Assembly: GCF_030063355.1 (NCBI RefSeq)
Contig: NZ_JASISZ010000011.1
Span: 1 to 64,000, forward strand
DNA from: Streptomyces sp. PH10-H1
GTDB lineage: Bacteria; Actinomycetota; Actinomycetes; Streptomycetales; Streptomycetaceae
Length of the DNA stretch: 64,000 nucleotides
Direction of reading: 5' to 3'
The translations under genes were made by a program, and so were the position numbers. A model generated the notes under the pieces. It saw only the letters and a list, made by a program, of their open reading frames with translations, was not told the DNA's origin and did no database searches. Shown here one piece after another: positions 25,448 through 32,451 of this stretch. Positions within the stretch are counted from its first letter, which is position 1. Every line of letters begins with the position of its first letter.

Positions 25448-27255
25448 GATGGCGGTCCCTCGGCTATCGGGCAGGGCAGCAACGAGAAGAGACTGCCGTC
25501 CTGGTACTGCTGGGTGAGCTGTGTGTAGAGCCGCTCGAACAGCGGGTCCTCGGCGACGCCCGCGGGCGCGCGCACCTCCAGGCGGCCCAGCAACCGGTTC
25601 AGCACGGCTTCGAGCCACAGGCCGTCCTGCCAGAGCCCGCCGGTGCCGCCCGCCTCCGCCTCGCGGTGGCTGTGCAGCCACAGGCCCAGGCAGGCGGCCC
25701 CGGTGAAGCAGAGCCCGTACTTGCGGGCGTCGTTGAAGCTCTCCGGCGACGCGGCCGCCACCGTTTCCATCCGGCGGGCGATCCGGCGGTGCAGCGCGTC
25801 GGCCTCGGCCCGCAGTTCCGCGGCGCACTGGGCGGCCCCGCCGAGCGCCGGGTTGAGCAGGGCGGCGTCCGCCAGCCGGGTGACGGAGACCGGGAGGGTG
25901 CCCAGGATGCTGCTGCCGTAGCGGGAGAGCAGGTTGAGCCGCTCAGGATCGAACGGCGGGAGCGACCGGCTGAGGTTGAACAGGGTGCCCAGCCGCGGGC
26001 GGTGGTCCAGCGGCCCGAGGTAGTTGCGGGCCAGCGAGCGGAACTGCGCCACCAGCGAGTACTGGTTGACCAGCGTGTTGCCGTCGAAGATGCCCACGAT
26101 GCGATGGTCGCGGGCCACCTTCTGGAAGCTGCCGTGCGCGAACTCGCCCGACAGGAAGGAGCGCGCGCCCAGCAGGGATCCCAGCGCGGAGACCTGCCCG
26201 TCGATGATGGTCGGCACCAGGTACTTGGCGACCGCGGAGGTGACGCTCAGCTCGCTCGGCAGGGCGTGGATGCTGCGGGTCGCCACCGTACTGAGCGCCT
26301 CGCAGACCAGCAGGTCGGCGTAGGCCTCGGCCAACGTGCGGCGGGTCAGCGGGAGTTCGGTCAGCTGTCTGCCGTAGAGCACCCGCTCATGGGCGAACTC
26401 CACGGCCAGCCGCAGCGCGTGGTCGGCGGCGCCGAGCGAGAGCGACGGGCACAGCGTGCGGGTGAGCTGCAGCGACTTGAGCAGCAGTTCCGCGCCGCCG
26501 CCGGCCCCGCCGACCACCGCCTCCGGGCCCACCACGGCGTCCTGGATGACGACCCCGCTGATGTCCGCGCCGCGGATGCCGTGGGTGGGCACCTTGGGCA
26601 GGCAGCGATAGGTCTCCTGGGGCAGCTCCTCCTTGTCCAGGAGCAGCAGGGTGAAGCCGCGCGGCCCGCCGACCGGTGACGTACGGGCGAGCAGGCTGAG
26701 CAGCCGGCCGCGGGTGGCGTTGTTGATCAGCCACTTCTCGCCGTTGACACGGTAGCCGGGACCGACCGGTTCTGCGGTGAGCTCGCCCGCCATGATGTCG
26801 CTGCCGTGGGTGCGTTCGGTGAGACCGAGCGAGACACGGGCACCGGCACGGACCAGCGCGCCGAGCCGGACCGCCGCCGCGTGGTCGCCGGACGCCCACA
26901 CCGACACCGAGCCGAGGAAGGTCTTGCCGTGTCCGACGGCGACCGTCAGGTCGCGCCGGGCCAGCATCCGGATGAGCTGCTGCAGGTCCTCGAAGCCGGT
27001 CAGCTTCCCGCCGTAGCCGGCGGGCACGTAGTAGTCGGCCAGGCCCCAGGCGTCGAGCGCGGCACACGCCTCGTCGGGGAACTCCTCGGCGTCGTCCAGC
27101 CGGACCGCCTCCTGGTAGGAGAAGACGGTGGCCGGGTCGCCCGGATCACCCAGCGCCCGGTCGAAGCGGGCCGCCAGCTCCCAGGACGGATGGCACAGCT
27201 CGGGGACCGCCTGGGCGCCTTCCCCGGCATCAGCGCGCCGCAGGACCGTCACCAT
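25441..27255 (-). CDS. Acyl-CoA dehydrogenase-like flavoprotein B (604 aa)
   Basis: First gene of the long minus-strand operon and paralogue of the gene downstream, with the same long layout: FVVGHGKTF-like N-terminal helix region (TVAVGHGKTFLGSVSVWASG), barrel with RVSLGLTERTHGSDIMAG and GEKWLINNATRGRLLSLL, then FAHERVLYGRQLTELP, and a long helical tail. The TERTHGSD stretch is close to the LTE-x-xxGSD motif of ordinary acyl-CoA dehydrogenases. I use the ATG at 27255; a longer reading from a TTG at 27309 is possible, and neither has a clear ribosome site. The pair may form a heterodimer or perform two successive dehydrogenations. Confidence 0.82.
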   Translation of the reverse strand: MVTVLRRADAGEGAQAVPELCHPSWELAARFDRALGDPGDPATVFSYQEAVRLDDAEEFPDEACAALDAWGLADYYVPAGYGGKLTGFEDLQQLIRMLARRDLTVAVGHGKTFLGSVSVWASGDHAAAVRLGALVRAGARVSLGLTERTHGSDIMAGELTAEPVGPGYRVNGEKWLINNATRGRLLSLLARTSPVGGPRGFTLLLLDKEELPQETYRCLPKVPTHGIRGADISGVVIQDAVVGPEAVVGGAGGGAELLLKSLQLTRTLCPSLSLGAADHALRLAVEFAHERVLYGRQLTELPLTRRTLAEAYADLLVCEALSTVATRSIHALPSELSVTSAVAKYLVPTIIDGQVSALGSLLGARSFLSGEFAHGSFQKVARDHRIVGIFDGNTLVNQYSLVAQFRSLARNYLGPLDHRPRLGTLFNLSRSLPPFDPERLNLLSRYGSSILGTLPVSVTRLADAALLNPALGGAAQCAAELRAEADALHRRIARRMETVAAASPESFNDARKYGLCFTGAACLGLWLHSHREAEAGGTGGLWQDGLWLEAVLNRLLGRLEVRAPAGVAEDPLFERLYTQLTQQYQDGSLFSLLPCPIAEGPPSC

Positions 27256-27509
27256 GGCCGCCGCCCCGGCTTGTGGAACGTCGCTCGTACGTTCACAGCA
27301 GGTTCCCAATTCGTGAGTAGGCGGTTCCAGCTCGGCCCGGAGTGGGCTGCTGGCCTATCGAGATTGGCTGGGTTCGTGGTGGTCCCGTGGGCACCGGGCT
27401 GACCCCTATGGGTTCCGGGTCCGTCGAGGCCTTACGAAAGAACGGTGGCGCCCGGCGTCTTCGGACCACCGCGAAACTCAGCCGGTCGTCCCGAACGTTG
27501 ACAGTCGTG
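27256..27509. other. Non-coding gap upstream of the tetronate operon
   Basis: Between the first operon gene and the intron remnant I find no convincing gene. The promoter for the twelve-gene minus-strand operon must lie here, but I could not pick out -35/-10 boxes on that strand. On the plus strand there is a TTGACA at 27499-27504 immediately before the candidate intron 5' end. The left end of the IS110-type element, if still present, should also lie in this gap, but I see no part of the expected N-terminal transposase codons (GIDWAE-type) in it. Confidence 0.4.
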
Positions 27510-27700
27510 GTGTGAGCCCGTCGCAGGGTGATCTCTTTGCTTCGTCCCGAGCCCTTGAGCTCTGCACAAGACGGAGGCCCCTGCGGTGCGCTGGTGCCGC
27601 GAACGGCTAGTGAGATGACGGACCGAAGAGTCCTGGAATTAGGTCGCCGCGTGGCCCGCACAGGCTCACCACCTGCGCGAACAGCCCCGCGTTCCTGGCC

Positions 27701-28981
27701 ATGGCCTGGGAGCGGGTTGCGGGGAACAAGGGCGCACGCTCGGCCGGAGTCGACGGGATGACCGCCGCCTTCGACCGGGAACGGATCGGTGAGGCGCAGT
27801 TCCTCGCCGAGCTTCGGGAACAGTTGAAGTCCCGCAGTTTCCGTCCGGTGCCGGTCAGGGAACGGATGATCCCCAAGCCGGGGTCGCGCAAGCGGCGGCG
27901 TCTTGGGATTCCTTCTGTGGCCGATCGGGTGGTCCAGGCGTCCTTGAAGCTGGTGCTGGAGCCGATTTTCGAGGCGGACTTTGCGCCGTGCTCGTAACGC
28001 TTCCGCCCCAACCGGCGAGCGCACGACGCTATGGCCGAGACGCGCTTTCTGGCATCCAAGACATACGAATGGGTGCTGGAAGGCGACATCAAGGCCTGCT
28101 TCGACGAGATCTCGCACTCGGCCCTGATGGACCGGGTCCGGGCTCGGATCGGAGACAAGCGCGTACTCGCGCTGGTGAAGGCGTTCTTGAAGGCAGGCAT
28201 CCTCACCGAGGCTGGCACCTCCAAGGAGACCGTCACCGGCACCCCACAAGGCGGGATTCTTTCGCCATTGCTGAGCAATGTGGCCCTCTCGGTCCTGGAC
28301 GAGCACTTCGTCAAGGCTCCCGGCGGGTCGCAGTCCACGACGAAGCAACGGTGGACACGACGCCAGAAGGGGCTGTCCAACTACCGGTTGATCCGATACA
28401 CGGATGACTTCGTCATTCTGGTGTCGGGCACCCGAGCCCACACCGAGGAACTGCTTCCAGAAGTGGCGGAAGTCCTCTCCACCGTCGGCTTGCGGCTCTC
28501 GGAGGAGAAGACACTGATCACGCACATCGACGAGGGCCTCGACTTCCTCGGCTGGCGCATCCAGCGTCACAAGAAGCGGGGAACCGACCGGCAGTACGTC
28601 TACAACTATCCGGCCAAGAAGGCACTTCGGTCCATCAAGGCCAGAACGAAGGGGCTCTGCCGGATGAACGTCAGCCTGCCGCTGGCAGTCCTGCTGCACC
28701 GGCTCAACCAGGTGCTGCGGGGCTGGACCGCCTACTTCCGCCCCGGGGTGTCCGCCCGGGCCTTCCAATACCTGCGCATGATCGTCTGGCGTCAGGTCTT
28801 CGGGTGGCTCCGGCGCAAACACCTCGGCACCGGGTGGAGAGAGCTCCGTCGCCGCTACTGCGACGGCGGATGGTGGCCGCACGACGGAGACGTCGTCCTG
28901 TTCAACCCGGGCTCGGTAGTCACCACGCGATACCGGCCTCGGGGGACGACCATTCCGTCGCCCTGGCCCAGCACGATCTGA
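27701..28981 (+). pseudogene. ltrA: Group II intron reverse transcriptase/maturase, disrupted
   Basis: One frame encodes a group II RT: WERVAGNKGARSAGVDG, RPVPVRERMIPKPGSRKRR, IPSVADRVVQASLKLVLEPI, then GDIKACFDEISH, TPQGGILSPLLSNV, the catalytic YTDD at 28397-28408, DFLGWRIQRHK, and a maturase (domain X) segment with LNQVLRGWTAYFRPGVS. The normal CSYGFRPNRRAHDA motif is interrupted by an in-frame TAA at 27995-27997 (Cys-Ser-stop-Arg-Phe-Arg-Pro). Upstream of 27701 the usual N-terminal ~60 residues are missing or out of frame; pieces such as TDRRVLELGRRV are in another frame at 27618-27653. The protein is therefore not made whole. Confidence 0.88.
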
Positions 28982-29011
28982 GGAAAACACCTGCTCAACG
29001 GGGCTTGTGGA

Positions 29012-29046
29012 GAGCCGGATGCGGGGCCAACTCGCACGTCCGGTTC
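29012..29046 (+). ncRNA. Group II intron domain V
   Basis: The 35 bases begin GAGCCGGATGCGGGG and end CGCACGTCCGGTTC, folding as a lower stem (GAGCCGGA with TCCGGTTC), a two-base bulge region and an upper stem GCGGG/CTCGC. This is the catalytic domain V signature, including the AGC triad. It lies just downstream of the maturase frame, as expected, and a domain VI-like hairpin follows. The ribozyme core at this end looks intact even though the maturase is broken. Confidence 0.85.
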
Positions 29047-29116
29047 GGGAGGGCGGCGTGGAGAAACGGGCTGGGAGCAATCCCAGTACCGCGCTCCGCG
29101 TCGACCCCACCACGAC

Positions 29117-30310
29117 GTGGCCCTGGTCGACGACACCGGACACCTGCTGGCCAAGCGCCGGATCACCGACGACACGGCCGGCTACCAGCTGCTGCCGGAC
29201 CTGCTCGCCGAGCACGGCGACAACGCCGACGAACCGATACCGGTGGCCATCGAGACCGGACGCGGCCTGCTCGTCGCCGTCCTGACCACCGGAACGCGGC
29301 CGGTCTACGCCATCAACCCCTTGGCGGCGGCACGTTACCGCGACCGGCACAGCGTCTCCCGCAAGAAGTCCGACCCCGGCGACGCCCTGGTCCTGGCGAA
29401 CATCCTGCGCACCGACCGGCACGCGCACCGCCGACTGCCCGCCGACAGTGATCTTGCCCGTGCCGTCGCCGTGCTCGCCCGTGCCCAGCAGGACGCGGTC
29501 TGGGCGCGTCAGCAACTGGTCAACCAGGTCCGCTCGCTGCTGCGTGAGTACTACCCCGCCGCCCTCGACGCCTTCCTGGGAAAGCAGTTCGGTCTGGCCC
29601 GTCCCGAGGCCCGCGCGGTGCTGGCCACGGCGCCGACCCCGGCCAGAGCCGCAAGGCTGACCCCGACCCAGCTGCGGGCCGCGCTCAAACGAGCCGGCCG
29701 CACCCGCGGCATCGACGCCGCGGCCGACCGCCTGCGGGCGGTCCTCCGCGGCGACTACGCCCACCAGCCGCAAGCTGTCGAGGACGCCATGGGGCAGCAA
29801 CTTCTCGCATTGATACGCCAGTTGAACGCTGCCTGCCTGGCCGCCGAGGAACTCGCGACGGCGGTGGAGGAGCATTTTCGCCGGCACCCGGACGCTGAGA
29901 TCCTCCTCAGCTTCCCCGGCCTGGGAGTGCAACTCGCCGCCCGGGTGCTCGCCGAGATCGGAGACGACCGCAGCCGCTTCGCCGACGCTCGCGGACTGAA
30001 GGCATACGCGGGTTCGGCACCTATCACCCGTGCCTCGGGGAAGAAGAGGTTCGTCGGACGTCGATTCATCAAGAACGATCGGCTGATCAGCGCGGGCTTC
30101 CTGTGGGCCTTCTCCGCCCTGCGGGCCTCGCCCGGAGCCGACGCGCACTACCGCCGACGGCGCGAGCGGGGCGACTGGCATGCCCAGGCCCAGAGGAACC
30201 TGTTCAACCGCATGTTCGGCCAGCTCTACCACTGCCTCCAGAGCGGGCAGCTCTTCGACGAGCAGCATGCTTTCACCTCCCCATCAGCGGAACCGGCCGT
30301 TGCGGCTTGA
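29117..30310 (+). pseudogene. IS110-family transposase lacking its N-terminus
   Basis: The reading frame matches IS110-type DEDD recombinases from HHDVALVDDTGHLLAKRR onward: acidic residue 2 in PVAIETGRGLL, KSDPGDALVLANILRTD holding the last acidic pair, the helical middle, and the C-terminal Tnp_20 part with LLSFPGLGVQLAARVL and KAYAGSAPITRASGKKRF (the catalytic Ser region). Family proteins begin with a short strand of the form GIDWAE containing the first catalytic Asp just before HHD. Here that segment is replaced by the end of the group II intron (the frame upstream reads RAPRRP). The GTG at 29117 is only the first available start. The element is probably inactive unless the intron splices. 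Confidence 0.82.
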
Positions 30311-30590
30311 CTTCTTAGTCACGTGAGATGTCTTCCGGGTCACTCCGGGCGATGCGTCCGAGGATGTGCACCGGCCCTCGAATCCAGCTCAAGGGGCCGT
30401 CCACGCTCTGGGTTGATGAGAAGAATTCAGCCTGCCGTTACCAACCGCATTCCGGTGCCGCAGCTCCTTTTGGGTCACGCTGGGAACAAGGGGGCCGCGC
30501 GGGACATCCGCTGAGATCCGCTGACAGCCCGCGGCAGATCCAGGCCGCGCCGATTCGGCGGACATGTGGACACGCTGAGGAGGCGTCGCC

Positions 30591-31457
30591 ATGCCCATGC
30601 TCGTCATCGAGGGCACGTACCGGATCACCGGAGCCCGTCCCGACGGGGACTCCATCCGCTTCTACCCCACGGATCCGGCCCAATGGGACCTGATCGAAGG
30701 GCTGCACAAGGTGCAGCGCAACCATGCGGGCGGTGCCCAGCTGCGGCTGGACGCGATCGACGCGCTGGAGACCCACTACATACCCGTGCACGGCCATGAA
30801 CTGCACCAGCCCGCGCCCTACGCCGACCAGGCCGCGGCGGAGCTGCTGTCCTGGCTGGGCTTCACCGGGGTCACCCGCGACGGGCGCGGCACCGTGACCG
30901 CGGCCGAGCCCGCGCAGCTGCCCGGCTACCTCCTCACCCGGGGCGCGGACCTGTACGGCCGGTGCGTGGCCCTGCTCGGCAAGGGCGCGGCGCCGGGCAC
31001 CAGCGGCCATCGGATCCGGGTCGAGGCCGCGCTGCTGGAGGAAACGGCCAACTTCCACCAGGTCGCGGAGGGCATGGCCTATCCGACGTATTACCGGAAC
31101 CTGTACGTGGACCTGCGGCAGGCGCTGACCGCGGCGGTGGACGGGGCCAGGTCCAAGGGCGCCGGGCTGTGGTCGCAGGACGTCACCCAGTCGGGGGCGC
31201 GGATCGACGGGGTGGAGTCGCTCACCTCGGTGTCCGTGATCATGCCCAAGCTGTTCCGCCGGCTGGCCGACTACCTGGCGCTGGGCGCGGGCGACCCGTC
31301 GCTGGCCGGCTTCTCCGCATACCTGAACCAGCGCGGTGACCGGGTGCTGATCGTGTCCCGCGGCCAGTACACCGGCTTCGAGACGGTGGTGGAGGTCTCC
31401 GGCCAGACGGTGCGCATGAACCGGCCGCCCGAGGACCTGGTCTTCGACGAGGGCTGA
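30591..31457 (+). CDS. SNase-like (thermonuclease-fold) protein of unknown function (288 aa)
   Basis: The N-terminal segment MLVIEGTYRITGARPDGDSI followed by RFYP resembles the first strand and Asp-Gly-Asp loop of staphylococcal-nuclease-like proteins. Other SNase elements are harder to place, so catalytic activity is uncertain. The rest (~100-288) is mixed alpha/beta with no signal peptide or membrane segment. The ATG at 30591 has GAGGAGG upstream. It stands alone on the plus strand, 280 bases after the transposase remnant; those 280 bases show no other gene. From memory, similar proteins in Streptomyces are annotated only as nuclease or hypothetical. Confidence 0.55.
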   Translation: MPMLVIEGTYRITGARPDGDSIRFYPTDPAQWDLIEGLHKVQRNHAGGAQLRLDAIDALETHYIPVHGHELHQPAPYADQAAAELLSWLGFTGVTRDGRGTVTAAEPAQLPGYLLTRGADLYGRCVALLGKGAAPGTSGHRIRVEAALLEETANFHQVAEGMAYPTYYRNLYVDLRQALTAAVDGARSKGAGLWSQDVTQSGARIDGVESLTSVSVIMPKLFRRLADYLALGAGDPSLAGFSAYLNQRGDRVLIVSRGQYTGFETVVEVSGQTVRMNRPPEDLVFDEG

Positions 31458-31500
31458 CGGGGGCCGCCCCCGGCGCCCCCCGCCGCCGTTACGCCCCCCG

Positions 31501-31716
31501 TTACACGCCTGTCAACCGCGGGATGCGGCCGACCAGCTCGGCCCACTCCGTATCGATCTGTCCCGGTACCATCCGCCCGGCCGACCGCCACTGGTCGGCC
31601 AGGGCGGCGTAGACCGGGACATCCGTCCCGTGCAGAACCGTTCCACCCCGGACGCCGCGCCAGGGCGTCTCCTCGGCCGCGCCGCCGCTGTGCCAGGTCC
31701 ACTCCGTCGTTCCCAT
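31501..31716 (-). CDS. Small hypothetical protein (71 aa)
   Basis: Short acidic/Trp-rich protein beginning MGTTEWTWHSGGAAEETPWR and ending AELVGRIPRL. The sequence is not low-complexity, and I recall similar short Streptomyces proteins with the WHSGG and VLHGTDVPVY pattern, which is why I accept it. No known domain, signal peptide or membrane segment is visible. The ATG at 31716 has only a weak ribosome site; the frame remains open upstream to 31809. It is convergent with the SNase-like gene, ending 43 bases from its stop. Confidence 0.5.
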   Translation of the reverse strand: MGTTEWTWHSGGAAEETPWRGVRGGTVLHGTDVPVYAALADQWRSAGRMVPGQIDTEWAELVGRIPRLTGV

Positions 31717-31846
31717 GCCCCGGTCAACGAGACCCGCCCGCGGATCGCCACTGCACCCGGCCTCCCCACCACCCGGATGAGTGAAGCCGCCGGAATATCG
31801 CCCCGGCACTCTCCGTTATGCGCAGCAAGATCACTACCGCGACCCG

Positions 31847-31893
31847 TCCTGCCCCGTTCCGTGCTGTGCTGTGCTGTGCTGTACGGGGCAGGA
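31847..31893. repeat. Hairpin with TGCTG pentamer repeat in its loop
   Basis: A perfect 11-base inverted repeat (TCCTGCCCCGT at 31847-31857 and ACGGGGCAGGA at 31883-31893) encloses a loop made mostly of a four-fold GTGCT pentamer repeat. It lies in the ~290-base gap between the small gene at 31501-31716 and thioredoxin, about 110 bases before the thioredoxin start. A G-run of seven follows on the plus strand. It could be a transcription terminator facing either way or an attenuator-like element; no T-tract is present. Nothing else is recognisable in the gap. Confidence 0.6.
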
Positions 31894-32004
31894 CGGGGGG
31901 GAATGACAGGTCACGACACCCCGGCCGCCGCCCCACACGGTTGGAATATCGGGCCCACCGGGTCCGTTGGACCGAGAGACCGCTGATCAGGGAGAGTGTG
32001 AGCA

Positions 32005-32373
32005 TTGGCCACTGTGGAGCTGACCAAGGAAAACTTCGACGAGGTCGTGACGGGGAACGACTTCGTCCTCATCGACTTCTGGGCCGCCTGGTGCGGACCG
32101 TGCCGGATGTTCGCCCCGGTCTACGAGAAGGCCGCCGCGTCGAACCCGGACCTGGTCTTCGCGAAGGTCGACACGGAGGCGCAGCCCGAGCTGGCCGCCT
32201 CGTTCGACATCCAGTCGATCCCGACGCTGATGATCGTGCGGGACCGCGTCGCCGTCTTCGCGCAGCCCGGTGCACTGCCCGCGGCCGCGCTGGACGATGT
32301 GATCGGCCAGGCGCGCGCGCTGGACATGGACGAGGTCCGCAAGTCGGTCGCGCAGTCCCAGCAGGGTTCCTGA
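32005..32373 (+). CDS. trxA: Thioredoxin (122 aa)
   Basis: Cytoplasmic dithiol redox protein with the active site FWAAWCGPCRMFAP (Cys ~32 and Cys ~35) and the cis-Pro loop IQSIPTLMIVRD (~73). The fold length is normal with a ~15-residue hydrophilic tail. The TTG start at 32005 has GGGAGAG about nine bases upstream. It is monocistronic as far as I can see; the next gene begins 78 bases later with its own ribosome site. It reduces disulfides in client proteins using thioredoxin reductase encoded elsewhere. Confidence 0.95.
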   Translation: MATVELTKENFDEVVTGNDFVLIDFWAAWCGPCRMFAPVYEKAAASNPDLVFAKVDTEAQPELAASFDIQSIPTLMIVRDRVAVFAQPGALPAAALDDVIGQARALDMDEVRKSVAQSQQGS

Positions 32374-32451
32374 CCGCGCCCGACCACCCCTTCCCTACCT
32401 GACGCATAGTCAGTTATGGTGCCGCTTGCTGTCCACGGACGGGAGGCGGCG

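Larger units (their letters stand above)
27510..29104 (+). mobile_element. Degenerate group II intron
   Basis: A reverse transcriptase/maturase frame is followed by a textbook domain V and then directly by an interrupted transposase frame, which together identify a group II intron. A GTGTG at 27510-27514 fits the GUGYG 5' consensus. However, only ~190 bases separate it from the maturase core, while domains I-III usually need 400 or more, so the 5' half appears deleted or the true end lies elsewhere. The 3' end is placed near 29104, just after a domain VI-like stem (GGGCTGGGAGCAATCCCAG region, 29066-29087). Both boundaries are approximate. Confidence 0.7.

Noticed and set aside
12486..27255. 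Spirotetronate (abyssomicin/tetronomycin-like) macrocycle pathway
   Set aside because: Only one PKS module is present and no Diels-Alderase candidate was found, so a simple acyl tetronate fits better.
27293..30268. Minus-strand open frame of 991 codons across the intron and transposase remnants
   Set aside because: It runs antisense to clear reverse transcriptase, domain V and IS110 sequence and shows no domain of its own.
30311..30590. Short open frames between the transposase remnant and the SNase-like gene
   Set aside because: No ribosome sites or recognisable sequence; probably the right flank of the IS element and the promoter of the next gene.
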